Positions 44,913-54,296 of a stretch of 64,000 nt of DNA are shown piece after piece. Made by a program: the position numbers and the translations under genes. Source of the DNA: Rhodococcus gordoniae (GTDB lineage Bacteria > Actinomycetota > Actinomycetes > Mycobacteriales > Mycobacteriaceae); the NCBI RefSeq assembly GCF_001646655.1, contig NZ_LPZN01000018.1, positions 1 to 64,000 on the forward strand, in the 5' to 3' direction. The notes beneath the pieces were generated by a model. That model did no database searches and was not told the DNA's origin. It worked only from the letters and a program-made list of their open reading frames with translations. Within the stretch, counting starts at the first letter, position 1. Every line of letters begins with the position of its first letter.

Positions 44913-45710
44913 ATGGGTTTCGGGCGCAAGCGCTCAGTGGTTCCGTTCCGCACCTCGGGTGAACTCGACGCGATGGCGGCGGCGGGAGCCGTGGTCGGTG
45001 CCGCACTCGTCGCAGTGCGCGAGGCCGCCAAACCGGGCGTGAGCACCCTGGAACTCGACCAGGTGGCGGAATCGGTCATCCGCGATGCGGGGGCCGTTCC
45101 GTCCTTCCTGGGCTACCACGGCTTCACCGGTTCGATCTGTTCGTCGGTCAACGAGGTCGTCGTCCACGGCATCCCATCGGCGTCGGTGGTGCTCGCCGAG
45201 GGCGACCTCGTGTCGATCGACTGCGGTGCGATCCTCGACGGCTGGCACGGCGACTCGGCGTGGACCTTCGGGATCGGCGAGTTGTCGCAGGCCGACATCG
45301 ATCTGAGCGAGGCCACCCGCCTGTCGCTCGAGGCCGGTATCGCGGCGATGCTCCCGGGCAACCGCCTGACCGACGTCTCGCACGCGATCGAGCAGGGCAC
45401 GCACGCCGCCGAGAAGTTGCACAGCCGCTCGTACGGCATCGTCGACGGCTACGGCGGTCACGGCATCGGCCGCGAGATGCACATGGATCCGTTCCTCCCC
45501 AACGAGGGCAAGCCGGGCAAGGGCCCGAAGCTCGTCGTCGGGTCGGTGCTCGCCGTCGAGCCGATGCTCACCCTCGGTACCTACGAGACCGAGGTCCTCG
45601 ACGACGAGTGGACGGTGGTGACCGTCGACGGCAGCCGGGCCGCGCACTGGGAGCACACGGTCGCGGTCACCGAGGACGGCCCCCGCATCCTCACCGTCCG
45701 GCCGGAGTGA
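44913..45710 (+). CDS. map: Methionine aminopeptidase, type I
   Basis: 265 residues. It removes the initiator methionine from new proteins. Metal ligands are visible: D103 and D114 in [18 protein letters not shown]183 in YGGHGIG, one Glu in AVEPML and one in HWEHTVAV. There is no N-terminal zinc-finger extension, so it is the short form. It follows adk by 14 nt and is the last gene of the unit; the next gene is convergent. Confidence 0.96.
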   Translation: MGFGRKRSVVPFRTSGELDAMAAAGAVVGAALVAVREAAKPGVSTLELDQVAESVIRDAGAVPSFLGYHGFTGSICSSVNEVVVHGIPSASVVLAEGDLVSIDCGAILDGWHGDSAWTFGIGELSQADIDLSEATRLSLEAGIAAMLPGNRLTDVSHAIEQGTHAAEKLHSRSYGIVDGYGGHGIGREMHMDPFLPNEGKPGKGPKLVVGSVLAVEPMLTLGTYETEVLDDEWTVVTVDGSRAAHWEHTVAVTEDGPRILTVRPE

Positions 45711-45734
45711 CGCGAGCGGTCGTACTCCGCGGCG

Positions 45735-46172
45735 TCACACGTCGACGAGGAGCGTGACTGGTCCGTCGTTGACGAGGCTCACCTCCATGTGTGCCCCGAA
45801 CTTCCCGGTCTCCACTGTCGCGCCGAGATCTCGTAGAGCGTTCGCGAACGCATCGACGAGAGGTTCGGCGATCGGGCGGGGAGCGGCGGCCGACCACGAC
45901 GGACGCCGGCTCTTCCTCGTGTCGGCCATGAGAGTGAACTGGCTGACCACCAGGATCGGGGCGTCGACGTCGGAGGCGGATCGCTCGTCCTCGAGGATGC
46001 GCATCGTCCACACCTTCCGGGCGAGCGTCGCGGCCTTCGCCTCGTCGTCGTCGTGCGTGACGCCGACCAGCACGAGCAGACCGTGACCGTCTTCGGCCGG
46101 CGTGATGCGGGCCACCTCGGCTCCGTCGACCGCCACTGCCGCCGTGGTCACCCGCTGGATCAACGCCCGCAC
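45735..46172 (-). CDS. dtd: D-aminoacyl-tRNA deacylase
   Basis: 145 residues, standard length. It removes D-amino acids wrongly attached to tRNA. The two diagnostic motifs are present: [17 protein letters not shown] (SQFTL) at about 78-94 and [11 protein letters not shown] with the Gly-Pro pair at the C-terminus. The GTG start is at 46172. It is the only minus-strand gene inside the ribosomal block and converges on map with 24 nt between stops and no clear hairpin. Confidence 0.95.
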   Translation of the reverse strand: MRALIQRVTTAAVAVDGAEVARITPAEDGHGLLVLVGVTHDDDEAKAATLARKVWTMRILEDERSASDVDAPILVVSQFTLMADTRKSRRPSWSAAAPRPIAEPLVDAFANALRDLGATVETGKFGAHMEVSLVNDGPVTLLVDV

Positions 46173-46218
46173 GTGCGGTCCTCCTCCTGGTCGTGGGCAC
46201 GAGTGTGCCCGAGCTCAT

Positions 46219-46248
46219 TTGTCCTGGACGGTCAACTTCCCGTACCAT
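46219..46248 (+). promoter_or_regulatory. Putative infA promoter
   Basis: TTGTCC (46219-46224) and TACCAT (46243-46248), 18 bp apart, lie in the 219-bp gap upstream of infA and divergent from dtd. A leader of about 135 nt would result. It is a moderate match. Confidence 0.4.
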
Positions 46249-46391
46249 TGATCGGTGGTGCGCGCTGCGCTCCGATCGGTCCCGTGTCGAATTCCTTCGA
46301 ATCTCGGTTCGTGTCCGGTCCCGGAGTTGCCGAGCGTCACGGTAACGGATGCCGATGCAACCACAACGCCGAACAACGGATCGCGGAGGAT

Positions 46392-46613
46392 ATGGCTAAG
46401 AAAGACGGGGCAATCGAGGTCGAGGGCCGGGTAATCGAACCGCTGCCCAATGCGATGTTCCGCATCGAGCTGGAGAACGGGCACAAGGTTCTCGCCCACA
46501 TCAGCGGAAAGATGCGTCAGCACTACATTCGTATCCTTCCCGAGGACCGCGTTGTCGTGGAGCTTTCTCCCTACGACCTCACGCGTGGACGCATCGTCTA
46601 CCGCTACAAGTAA
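46392..46613 (+). CDS. infA: Translation initiation factor IF-1
   Basis: 73 residues, full length. It is an OB-fold factor that occupies the A site of the 30S subunit during initiation. The sequence [19 protein letters not shown] and the C-terminal [11 protein letters not shown] are typical. ATG 46392 has GGAGGA 5 nt upstream. It starts the infA-rpmJ-rpsM-rpsK-rpsD-rpoA-rplQ-truA cluster. Confidence 0.97.
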   Translation: MAKKDGAIEVEGRVIEPLPNAMFRIELENGHKVLAHISGKMRQHYIRILPEDRVVVELSPYDLTRGRIVYRYK

Positions 46614-46705
46614 CGAAGCTTCCCCGGCCACACGGTCGGGGAGAATCATGTCGCCGGACCGGCTCCGCCGTGTCCGGCGGCGCACATACAGGAGATCGGA
46701 CTTAC

Positions 46706-46819
46706 GTGAAGGTTCAGCCTAGCGTCAAGAAGATCTGCGAGAAGTGCAAGGTGATCCGCCGTAACGGTCGGGTCATGGTGATCTGCGAGAACCTGCGTCA
46801 CAAGCAGCGTCAGGGCTAG
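46706..46819 (+). CDS. rpmJ: 50S ribosomal protein L36
   Basis: 37 residues, the smallest ribosomal protein. The zinc ribbon ligands C11, C14, C27 and H32 are all present (CEKC, IC, RH), so this is the zinc-binding form. The GTG start has AGGAGAT upstream. It lies 92 nt after infA. Confidence 0.95.
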   Translation: MKVQPSVKKICEKCKVIRRNGRVMVICENLRHKQRQG

Positions 46820-47028
46820 ATCCACCTTCGTCTCGAAGATCTGCTTGGCAACAAGCACGAAGACCTTCCAGCACCAGTCGCGTGGTTACGATCCTCGATC
46901 CGTCGAGGAGCTGCGCGATCAACCCCCGGTACGGAGGCCGGGGCCCCACTGTGTTTTTGAATCACACAGTTCTTCGACGCAGGGGACGGGCTGGGAGCAG
47001 ACCTCCGCACACCGAATAGGAATGCCAC
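46820..47028. promoter_or_regulatory. rpmJ-rpsM gap with an inverted repeat
   Basis: This 209-bp gap contains actgtgt (46948-46954) and acacagt (46964-46970), a perfect 7-bp inverted repeat with a 9-nt T-rich spacer, 58 bp before rpsM. It could be an operator or part of the rpsM leader. No firm promoter boxes are seen. Confidence 0.3.
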
Positions 47029-47397
47029 ATGGCACGTCTCGCAGGTGTCGATCTTCCCCGCGAAAAGCGGATGGAGATCGCACTCACGTACATCTACGGC
47101 ATCGGCCGTACCCGCTCCAAGGAGATCCTCGAGGCCACCGGCGTCAGCCCGGACCTGCGCAGCAAGGATCTGACGGACGAGGACCTCGCCAAGCTCCGCG
47201 AGTACATCGAGGAGAGCTACAAGGTCGAGGGCGACCTCCGTCGCGAGGTTCAGGCGGACATCCGCCGCAAGATCGAGATCGGCTGCTACCAGGGCCTGCG
47301 ACACCGTCGTGGTCTGCCCGTGCGTGGACAGCGCACCAAGACCAACGCCCGCACCCGTAAGGGTCCGAAGCGCACCGTCGCAGGAAAGAAGAAGTAA
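47029..47397 (+). CDS. rpsM: 30S ribosomal protein S13
   Basis: 122 residues. S13 lies in the head of the 30S and touches L5 and P-site tRNA. It starts [20 protein letters not shown], and the C-terminal [24 protein letters not shown] is the conserved basic tail. The TAA shares a base with the ATG of rpsK. Confidence 0.97.
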   Translation: MARLAGVDLPREKRMEIALTYIYGIGRTRSKEILEATGVSPDLRSKDLTDEDLAKLREYIEESYKVEGDLRREVQADIRRKIEIGCYQGLRHRRGLPVRGQRTKTNARTRKGPKRTVAGKKK

Positions 47398-47810
47398 TGC
47401 CTCCCAAGTCACGCAGCACCGGTCCGAAGAAGACCCAGAAGGCACGGCGCAGGGACAAGAAGAACGTTCCGCACGGCGCCGCTCACATCAAGAGCACGTT
47501 CAACAACACCATCGTGTCCATCACGGACCCGCAGGGCAACGTGATCTCCTGGGCGTCCTCCGGCCACGTCGGCTTCAAGGGCTCGCGCAAGTCGACCCCG
47601 TTCGCCGCGCAGCTCGCCGCCGAGAACGCCGCCCGCAAGGCGCAGGAACACGGTGTCAAGAAGGTCGACGTCTTCGTCAAGGGCCCGGGTTCGGGTCGCG
47701 AGACGGCGATCCGTTCGCTCCAGGCCGCAGGCCTCGAGGTCGGCACCATCTCCGATGTCACCCCGCAGCCGCACAACGGTTGCCGTCCGCCCAAGCGGCG
47801 TCGCGTCTAA
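47397..47810 (+). CDS. rpsK: 30S ribosomal protein S11
   Basis: 137 residues. S11 is on the 30S platform. A basic N-terminus (about 1-25) precedes [20 protein letters not shown]; the C-terminal [18 protein letters not shown] is the signature. It overlaps rpsM by one base. Confidence 0.97.
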   Translation: MPPKSRSTGPKKTQKARRRDKKNVPHGAAHIKSTFNNTIVSITDPQGNVISWASSGHVGFKGSRKSTPFAAQLAAENAARKAQEHGVKKVDVFVKGPGSGRETAIRSLQAAGLEVGTISDVTPQPHNGCRPPKRRRV

Positions 47811-47832
47811 CGGGAAAGGAAGGTAAAGAATA

Positions 47833-48438
47833 ATGGCTCGTTATACCGGTCCCGTCACCCGTAAGTCGCGTCGTCTCCGTGTCGACCTGGTCGGAGGCGA
47901 TCAGGCCTTCGAGCGTCGCCCCTACCCGCCCGGCCAGCACGGCCGCGCGCGGATCAAGGAGAGCGAGTACCTGCTCCAGCTGCAGGAGAAGCAGAAGGCC
48001 CGCTTCTCCTACGGTGTCATGGAGAAGCAGTTCCGCCGCTACTACGAAGAGGCCGCAAGCCGCCCCGGCAAGACCGGTGAGGTTCTGCTGGCCATCCTCG
48101 AGTCGCGTCTGGACAACGTCGTCTACCGTGCCGGCCTCGCCCGCACGCGTCGTCAGGCCCGCCAGCTGGTCAGCCACGGCCACTTCCTGGTCAACGGCAA
48201 GAAGGTCGACATCCCCAGCTACCGCGTCTCGCAGTACGACATCATCGATGTCCGCGAGAAGTCGCTGAGCACGCTGCCCTTCCAGGTCGCGCGCGAGACC
48301 CAGGGCGAGCGCCCGATCCCGGGTTGGCTGCAGGTCGTCGGTCCGCGTCTGCGGGTGCTGGTCCACCAGCTCCCCGAGCGTGCACAGATCGACATCCCGC
48401 TGCAGGAACAGCTGATCGTCGAGTACTACTCGAAGTAA
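47833..48438 (+). CDS. rpsD: 30S ribosomal protein S4
   Basis: 201 residues. S4 starts 30S assembly, influences decoding fidelity, and in E. coli represses the alpha operon. An S4 RNA-binding domain is seen at about 92-155 (SRLDNVVYRAGLARTRRQARQLVSHGH, in part). A GGAAAGGAAGG site precedes the ATG, and a large hairpin separates it from rpoA. Confidence 0.97.
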   Translation: MARYTGPVTRKSRRLRVDLVGGDQAFERRPYPPGQHGRARIKESEYLLQLQEKQKARFSYGVMEKQFRRYYEEAASRPGKTGEVLLAILESRLDNVVYRAGLARTRRQARQLVSHGHFLVNGKKVDIPSYRVSQYDIIDVREKSLSTLPFQVARETQGERPIPGWLQVVGPRLRVLVHQLPERAQIDIPLQEQLIVEYYSK

Positions 48439-48452
48439 GACACCTCGGTGTC

Positions 48453-48490
48453 GTGGTGTCCTCCGGTCCACCCGGACGGGAGGACACCAC
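48453..48490 (+). terminator. Hairpin between rpsD and rpoA
   Basis: Arms gtggtgtcctcc (48453-48464) and ggaggacaccac (48479-48490) pair perfectly, and the loop adds a second short stem, gtcc with ggac (48466-48477). It begins 14 nt after the rpsD stop and 49 nt before rpoA. It may be a partial terminator setting the RNA polymerase-to-ribosome ratio, or an mRNA processing site. Confidence 0.65.
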
Positions 48491-48539
48491 TCCATTCCAC
48501 TAGGGCGTCATATGGCGGACGCCCACAAGGAGGCAACAG

Positions 48540-49601
48540 ATGCTCATCTCTCAGCGACCCACACTGACCGAAGAGGTCATCGCTGACAACCGCTCGAAGT
48601 TCGTCATCGAGCCGCTCGAGCCTGGCTTCGGGTACACCCTCGGCAACTCGCTTCGTCGCACCCTGCTCTCCTCGATCCCGGGCGCAGCCGTCACCAGCAT
48701 CCGCATCGACGGCGTGCTCCACGAGTTCACCACCGTTCCCGGCGTGAAGGAGGATGTCACCGACATCATCCTGAACCTCAAGGGTCTCGTGGTCGGCTCG
48801 GAAGAGGACGAGCCGGTCACCATGTACGTCCGCAAGCAGGGACCGGGCACCGTCACGGCCGGCGACATCGTGCCCCCGGCCGGTGTCACCATCCACAACC
48901 CGGACCTGCACATCGCCACCCTGAACGACAAGGGCAAGCTGGAGATCGAGCTCGTCGTCGAGCGCGGTCGCGGCTACGTTCCTGCCGTGCAGAACAAGGC
49001 GTCCGGCGCCGAGATCGGCCGCATCCCGGTCGACTCGATCTACTCGCCGGTCCTCAAGGTGACGTACAAGGTGGAAGCGACCCGCGTCGAGCAGCGCACC
49101 GACTTCGATCGGCTCATTCTCGACGTGGAGACCAAGAACTCGATCAGCGCGCGGGACGCGCTCGCCTCGGCGGGCAAGACCCTCGTGGAGCTCTTCGGTC
49201 TGGCTCGTGAGCTGAACGTCGAAGCAGAAGGCATCGAGATCGGTCCCTCGCCCGCCGAGGCCGACCACATCGCCTCCTTCGGACTTCCGATCGAGGACCT
49301 CGACCTCACGGTCCGGTCCTACAACTGCCTCAAGCGCGAGGGTGTTCACACCGTCGGCGAGCTCGTGGCACGCACGGAGTCCGACCTGCTCGACATCCGC
49401 AACTTCGGCCAGAAGTCCATCGACGAGGTCAAGGTCAAGCTGCACTCGCTCGGCCTGTCCCTCAAGGACAGCCCGGCATCGTTCGACCCCAGCACCGTCG
49501 CCGGTTACGACGCCGCGACCGGTACCTGGAGCGACACCGACGCCGGCTCCTTCGGTGACAACGACGGCAACGAGGACTACGCCGAGACCGAGCAGCTGTA
49601 G
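48540..49601 (+). CDS. rpoA: DNA-directed RNA polymerase subunit alpha
   Basis: 353 residues. The N-terminal domain (about 1-230) starts polymerase assembly and contains [28 protein letters not shown] in part. The C-terminal domain (about 250-320), with the helix-hairpin-helix [24 protein letters not shown] in part, contacts UP elements and activators. An acidic tail ([22 protein letters not shown], in part) ends the protein. ATG 48540 follows AAGGAGGCAA. Confidence 0.97.
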   Translation: MLISQRPTLTEEVIADNRSKFVIEPLEPGFGYTLGNSLRRTLLSSIPGAAVTSIRIDGVLHEFTTVPGVKEDVTDIILNLKGLVVGSEEDEPVTMYVRKQGPGTVTAGDIVPPAGVTIHNPDLHIATLNDKGKLEIELVVERGRGYVPAVQNKASGAEIGRIPVDSIYSPVLKVTYKVEATRVEQRTDFDRLILDVETKNSISARDALASAGKTLVELFGLARELNVEAEGIEIGPSPAEADHIASFGLPIEDLDLTVRSYNCLKREGVHTVGELVARTESDLLDIRNFGQKSIDEVKVKLHSLGLSLKDSPASFDPSTVAGYDAATGTWSDTDAGSFGDNDGNEDYAETEQL

Positions 49602-49631
49602 CAGCTCACGGTCCGTTACTAGGAGAAAATC

Positions 49632-50186
49632 ATGCCCAAGCCCAAGAAGGGCGCCCGCTTCGGCGGATCGGCCTCGCATCAGAAGGCGCTCATGGCCAAC
49701 CTGGCCACCGCGCTCTTCGAGCACGGCCGCATCACCACCACCGAGGCCAAGGCCAAGGCCCTGCGCCCGTACGCCGAGAAGCTCGTCACGCACGCCAAGG
49801 CCGGCACGCTGGCCTCGCGTCGTGAGGTGCTGAAGGTCATCCGCAACAAGGACGTCGTCCACTCGCTGTTCGCGGAGATCGGTCCCTCCTTCGAGGACCG
49901 CAACGGCGGTTACACCCGCATCATCAAGACGATGCCGCGCAAGGGCGACAACGCCCCCATGGCCATCATCGAACTGGTGCGCGAGAAGACCGTCACCTCC
50001 GAGGCCGACCGCGCACGTCGCGTCGCCGCCTCGCAGGCACCCGCCGAGGACAACGCGGTCCAGGCCGTCGAGGCCGAGGCCACCGACGCCGAGGTCGCGA
50101 ACGCCGACGCCGTCGTCGAGGGTGTCGAGGACACCAACGCCACGGCTGCCGACGCACCCGAGGCCGACGAGGCCAAGAAGGACTAG
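49632..50186 (+). CDS. rplQ: 50S ribosomal protein L17
   Basis: 184 residues, longer than the 127 of E. coli because of an Ala/Glu/Asp-rich C-terminal tail (about 128-184), a common actinobacterial feature. The core begins [23 protein letters not shown], with the GGSxxHQKALM motif. AGGAGAAA precedes the ATG. truA starts 5 nt after its stop. Confidence 0.97.
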   Translation: MPKPKKGARFGGSASHQKALMANLATALFEHGRITTTEAKAKALRPYAEKLVTHAKAGTLASRREVLKVIRNKDVVHSLFAEIGPSFEDRNGGYTRIIKTMPRKGDNAPMAIIELVREKTVTSEADRARRVAASQAPAEDNAVQAVEAEATDAEVANADAVVEGVEDTNATAADAPEADEAKKD

Positions 50187-50191
50187 TCCAC

Positions 50192-51043
50192 TTGGTTTCG
50201 GCATCTGCTGAAGCTCACGAGACGACACGTCTGCGACTCGACATCGCCTACGACGGCACCGACTTCTCCGGCTGGGCACGGCAACCCGGTCGCCGCACGG
50301 TGTGCGGGGAGATCGAGGAGAAGATCTCCGCGATCGTCCGGACCCCCGTGCTGCTCACCGTCGCCGGTCGCACCGACGCCGGCGTGCACGCTTCCGGGCA
50401 GGTCGCCCACGTGGACGTACCCACCGCGGCGCTGCCCGACGATCCGTCGCGCTGGGTCCGGCGTCTCGCACGGTTCCTGCCCCGCGACGTGCGTGTCACC
50501 GGGATCTCCGTCGCCCCCGAGCATTTCGACGCGCGCTTCTCGGCGATCCGGCGTCACTACGAATACCGCCTCACCACAGCGGTGTACGGCGCCGAGCCGC
50601 TGCGGGCGCGCGACACCGTTTCGTGGCCGAAGGCCGTCGATCTCGATGCGATGCGACGCGCCTCGCACTCACTGCTCGGTCTCCACGACTTCGCCGCCTT
50701 CTGCAAGCGTCGCGAGGGTGCGACGACCGTACGCGAACTGCAGCGATACGACTGGACCCGTGAGGACGACATCCTCACCGCCTACGTCAGCGCCGACGCC
50801 TTCTGCTGGTCGATGGTGCGCAGTCTCGTCGGCGCGGCCCTGGCCGTGGGGGAGGGGCGCCGCAGCGTCGACTGGATGACGGCCCTGCTCGAGGCGCGCG
50901 AACGCGCGGCGTCCGTAGCGGTGGCACCGGCTCACGGCCTGTCACTGGTCCGCGTCGACTACCCTGCTGACGAGGAACTGGCCGCGCGCAACGCTGCGAC
51001 GCGGGAGATGCGCGGGCCCATCACGCCCGGCTGTTGCGGATGA
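50192..51043 (+). CDS. truA: tRNA pseudouridine synthase A
   Basis: 283 residues. It makes pseudouridine at positions 38-40 of the tRNA anticodon stem. The catalytic aspartate is D62 in [15 protein letters not shown]. Other blocks are [19 protein letters not shown] and [15 protein letters not shown]. The TTG at 50192 is used as the start, with AAGGA about 9 nt upstream; no better start lies before the conserved N-terminus. The end of the gene overlaps or abuts the following mycolyltransferase. Confidence 0.95.
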   Translation: MVSASAEAHETTRLRLDIAYDGTDFSGWARQPGRRTVCGEIEEKISAIVRTPVLLTVAGRTDAGVHASGQVAHVDVPTAALPDDPSRWVRRLARFLPRDVRVTGISVAPEHFDARFSAIRRHYEYRLTTAVYGAEPLRARDTVSWPKAVDLDAMRRASHSLLGLHDFAAFCKRREGATTVRELQRYDWTREDDILTAYVSADAFCWSMVRSLVGAALAVGEGRRSVDWMTALLEARERAASVAVAPAHGLSLVRVDYPADEELAARNAATREMRGPITPGCCG

Positions 51044-51054
51044 AGGGAACGAAT

Positions 51055-52080
51055 GTGCGCACACGACGGTTTGCGTTGATGGGGACGATCGGGGCGCTCG
51101 CCGTCTCGTCGCTGGTCCTGCCCGGTGCCGCGGTTGCCCACGCCGACGAGTCCCCGGCTGCCGCGACCGGCGAGACCCGGTCGCAGAGCGCGACTGTCGA
51201 ACGCATCGAGAAGCACACGGACCGCGACTGGTCGTTGTTCGTGTACTCGCCGTCGATGGATCGCACGATCGAGTTGCAGGTGCTGCGTCCGGCCGACACG
51301 AGCGCTCCGCGACCGGTCTTCTACCTGCTCAACGGTGCCGGCGGGGGACAGGACCGGGCGACCTGGCGCGAGCAGACCGACGTCGTGGAGTTCTTCGGCG
51401 ACAAGAACGTCAACGTCGTCACCCCGATCGGTGGCGCGTTCAGCTACTACACCGACTGGCTCGAGGACGATCCCGTTCTCGGACGCAACAAGTGGACGAC
51501 CTTCCTCACCGAGGAGGTCCCGTCGGTGGTCGACGCGACGCTCGGGGCGAGCGGCCGGAACGCGATCGCGGGTGTGTCGATGTCGGCGACGTCGGCGCTG
51601 GCCCTCGCCCAGCACGCGCCGGATCTCTACCAGGGTGTGGGTTCGTACAGCGGATGCGCCGAGACCGCCACGGAGACCGGTTCGCGTTACGCGGAGATCG
51701 TCGTCGGGTTCGGGGGCGGTGAGGCCGAGAACATGTGGGGACCGGTCGCAGGCGAATACTGGAACGAACAGGACGTCGTGCGCAACGCGGAGAAGTTGCG
51801 CGGCAAGGCCGTCTACGTCTCCACGAGTAGCGGTGTCCCCGGTCCGTACGAACTGAAGGCGTGGGAGCAGTCCGGTGTTGCCGTCCTTCCCGACGTGGCT
51901 CTGCTGGGTCTCATCGAGGCCGGTGTGAGCGACTGTACGACGCGACTGCGCGGTGCGCTGGACGCAGCCGGCGTCGAGGCGACCTATTCCATCCGGTCCG
52001 AGGGCACCCACACCTGGGGTTACTGGCAGGAGGCCTTGCACGAGTCGTGGTCGGTGCTCGGCGAGGCCATCGGCGCCTGA
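51055..52080 (+). CDS. Secreted antigen-85-like mycolyltransferase / esterase (second copy)
   Basis: 341 residues from GTG 51055, which has AAGGGA 6 nt upstream and gives a compact signal peptide (basic RTRR, hydrophobic core, AHA-D site near residue 30). An ATG at 51040 overlapping the truA stop (ATGA) would add five residues. The nucleophile block is GVSMSATSALALA with S175, close to the GLSMAASSALTLA of antigen 85, and GTHTWGYW carries H319. It should act outside the membrane on trehalose mycolates. It is similar throughout to the gene at 26936 (shared LLNGAGGG, VNVV, YYTDW, DPVLG, NKW). Being 11 nt after truA, it is probably transcribed with it. Confidence 0.85.
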   Translation: MRTRRFALMGTIGALAVSSLVLPGAAVAHADESPAAATGETRSQSATVERIEKHTDRDWSLFVYSPSMDRTIELQVLRPADTSAPRPVFYLLNGAGGGQDRATWREQTDVVEFFGDKNVNVVTPIGGAFSYYTDWLEDDPVLGRNKWTTFLTEEVPSVVDATLGASGRNAIAGVSMSATSALALAQHAPDLYQGVGSYSGCAETATETGSRYAEIVVGFGGGEAENMWGPVAGEYWNEQDVVRNAEKLRGKAVYVSTSSGVPGPYELKAWEQSGVAVLPDVALLGLIEAGVSDCTTRLRGALDAAGVEATYSIRSEGTHTWGYWQEALHESWSVLGEAIGA

Positions 52081-52180
52081 CGCGACAACACTGCGCGGCC
52101 CGGGAACTCGGGGACGTTGCTGATGAGCGCATCGAGCGAACCGAGAAGCAGGTGATCGTCTCCGTGTATGCGTCGACGCG

Positions 52181-53038
52181 CTAGAACCGAGGGGCGAGCA
52201 GGAGCCTCGCGATCATGCGATGGCCCTCGGCCTCGTAGGAGTCGTCGCCCACATGGAAAGCCCATACCGCGACCGCGACCGCCGCGCGCACGCGCTGACG
52301 GAACCAGGCCTCCGCCTCGCGCGGATCCTCCCCGTAGCCGCACACGAAGGCCTGCTCGGCGCCCGGAACCCGGAGGAACTCGCGCACCGCGAGCCGTTCG
52401 AAGTCCTCACCCGCGGGACGCAGGGCGGCGCGGCCGAAATCGATCACCTTCACCACTCCCGCGTCGTCGGCGAGCCAGTTCCGGCTCTGCCAATCGCCGT
52501 GGGTGGGCACCAGGGTGGCCGTCGGTGTCGGCCATCCTTCGACCATCGCCCGCAGCCGGCCGGCGGCCTCGGGACCGATGCGGTGCGCCGCCGCCAGCCA
52601 CCGCAGGGTCTTCGCGTTCGCCGATCGCTCGTACCCCTCGTCCACGATCCGCTCCTGGCGGTGGAACTGCGCGAGCAGCGCCCCGGCCTGCTCGTAGACA
52701 TCGAGGGACGACGAGGCTGCCGTACCCTGGATCAGCCGGCCCGGAAGATACTCCGTCACCACGAGTTTCGTCGCCCGGTCGGCGAACACCATCCGGGCGG
52801 CCCGCCCGCACCCCACCCACGGACCGGTCCAGCGCTCGTGGGCGCTGATCTCGCGTCCGATGTGGCGATCGGGCGCCCCACCGGCCTTCACGACGAGCCG
52901 ACCCTCGTCGGTGTCGATCGCGAGGACGGTGGTCGACACCAGTCCCCAGCTCATGTCGGCGACCACGACCGTGCGGCCGAATCGCTGCGTCAGCAGGTCA
53001 CGTTGCTGTGGGGTGAGCCGCTCCAGGGCGTCCGGCAT
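52181..53038 (-). CDS. Aminoglycoside/homoserine-type phosphotransferase family protein
   Basis: 285-residue protein-kinase-like phosphotransferase. The catalytic loop HGDWQSRNW (HGDxxxxN) and the metal-binding DFG of VIDFGRAALRP are present, and an N-terminal lobe with VVKAGG holds the likely ATP lysine. ATG 53038 gives MPDALERLTPQQRDLL. Members phosphorylate small molecules such as aminoglycosides, choline or homoserine; the substrate cannot be assigned and no resistance role is implied. Its start lies 47 nt downstream of the acyl-CoA dehydrogenase stop on the same strand, so the two may be co-transcribed. Confidence 0.8.
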   Translation of the reverse strand: MPDALERLTPQQRDLLTQRFGRTVVVADMSWGLVSTTVLAIDTDEGRLVVKAGGAPDRHIGREISAHERWTGPWVGCGRAARMVFADRATKLVVTEYLPGRLIQGTAASSSLDVYEQAGALLAQFHRQERIVDEGYERSANAKTLRWLAAAHRIGPEAAGRLRAMVEGWPTPTATLVPTHGDWQSRNWLADDAGVVKVIDFGRAALRPAGEDFERLAVREFLRVPGAEQAFVCGYGEDPREAEAWFRQRVRAAVAVAVWAFHVGDDSYEAEGHRMIARLLLAPRF

Positions 53039-53085
53039 GAAGGCACTCCAACGACCTTCGTGCCGTGCGGCTGTCGTCCGATCGG

Positions 53086-54228
53086 TTATCCCGCCAGCGA
53101 CCGCGCGATCACCAGCCGCTGAATCTGATTGGTGCCCTCGAAGATCTGGGTGATCTTCGCATCGCGCATGAAACGCTCGACCGGGAAGTCGCGGGTGTAG
53201 CCGTATCCACCGAGGACCTGGACGGCATCCGTCGTGACCTTCATCGCGGCATCCGTCGCGACGAGCTTGGCCACCGACGCCTGCCGCGAGTAGGGCCGGC
53301 CGGCATCCTTGCGCCGGGCGGCGTCGAGATAGGTGGCGCGGGCGGAGTCGACCGCGGCGGCCATGTCGGCGAGGACGAACCCGAGGCCCTGGTGGTCGAT
53401 GATGCGCTTGCCGAAGGCCTGCCGTTCCTTGGCGTAGGCCGTCGCCTCGTCGAGAGCGGCCTGGGCCAGACCCGTCGCGACCGCGGCGATCCCCAGGCGT
53501 CCGGAGTCCAGCGCGCTGAACGCGATCGGCAGCCCCTGCCCCTCGGCGCCGATCCGGCGTTCGGCCGGGACGAAGACGTCGTCGTAGTGGGCGGAGGTGG
53601 TGGGGATCGCGTGCAGGCCCATCTTCTCCTCGGGCTTGCCGAAGGACAGACCCTCGGTGCCGGCGGGCACGAGGAAGCACGAGATGCCCTTGCTGCCGGT
53701 GTCGGCCGTGCGGGCGAACAGGGTGTAGAAGTCGGCCTTGCCGCCGTTGGTGATCCACGCTTTCGAGCCCGTGATGCGGTAGCCACCCTCGACGGGCTTC
53801 GCGCGGCAGGCGAGCGCAGCGGCGTCGGAACCTGCCTGCGGCTCGGACAGGCTGTATGCGCCGATGGTGTTGCCGCCCAGCATCTCCGGAAGCCACGTGT
53901 TCTTCTGCTCGTCGGTGCCATGGGTGGCGAGCGCGAAACACGACAGGCCGTGCACACTCACCGCGACCGCCACTGCGGCCCAACGGGCACCGAGTTCTTC
54001 GAGGACCTGCAGGTACACCTCGTACGGCTGGTCGCCGCCGCCGAACTCCTCGGGATACGGCAGGCTCAGCAGTCCGGCGGCGCCGAGTGCGGGGAACACG
54101 CCTTCGGGGAAGGTCTCCGCGCGTTCGTGCTCGTCGACGCGCGGCGCGAGCACCTTGTCGGTGACGTCGCGGGTGAGGTCGATCAGGTCGTAGGCCTCGC
54201 GGGTGGGAAGCAGACGCTCGACGGGCAC
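53086..54228 (-). CDS. Acyl-CoA dehydrogenase
   Basis: 380-residue flavoenzyme that introduces the alpha-beta double bond into an acyl-CoA. FAD/substrate blocks are YSLSEPQAGSDAAAL and KAWITNGGKADFY. The catalytic glutamate is in QIFEGTNQIQRL near residue 366, the position used by short- and medium-chain enzymes. The GTG at 54228 follows GGAGGA by 6 nt and gives MPVERLLPTREAYDL. It is divergent from a TetR regulator, with a palindrome in the 68-bp gap, so that regulator is the likely repressor. Chain-length preference is not readable. Confidence 0.93.
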   Translation of the reverse strand: MPVERLLPTREAYDLIDLTRDVTDKVLAPRVDEHERAETFPEGVFPALGAAGLLSLPYPEEFGGGDQPYEVYLQVLEELGARWAAVAVAVSVHGLSCFALATHGTDEQKNTWLPEMLGGNTIGAYSLSEPQAGSDAAALACRAKPVEGGYRITGSKAWITNGGKADFYTLFARTADTGSKGISCFLVPAGTEGLSFGKPEEKMGLHAIPTTSAHYDDVFVPAERRIGAEGQGLPIAFSALDSGRLGIAAVATGLAQAALDEATAYAKERQAFGKRIIDHQGLGFVLADMAAAVDSARATYLDAARRKDAGRPYSRQASVAKLVATDAAMKVTTDAVQVLGGYGYTRDFPVERFMRDAKITQIFEGTNQIQRLVIARSLAG

Positions 54229-54261
54229 GGTGGTTCCTCCTGGAAGGCTGGGACCGAAAGT

Positions 54262-54287
54262 AGTACTGACCATGATACTGCAGTACT
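54262..54287. promoter_or_regulatory. Palindrome between acyl-CoA dehydrogenase and TetR genes
   Basis: AGTACTG (54262-54268) and CAGTACT (54281-54287) form a perfect 7-bp inverted repeat with a 12-bp spacer, in the 68-bp divergent gap. A third TACTG lies inside. The size and position fit an operator of the adjacent TetR protein controlling both genes. The right arm ends 9 nt before the TetR start. Confidence 0.6.
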
Positions 54288-54296
54288 GTTTTCCGT

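Noticed and set aside
52181-53038. Aminoglycoside resistance gene
   Set aside because: The fold and motifs are those of the broad phosphotransferase family, but nothing points to a drug as substrate, and the neighbours are metabolic.
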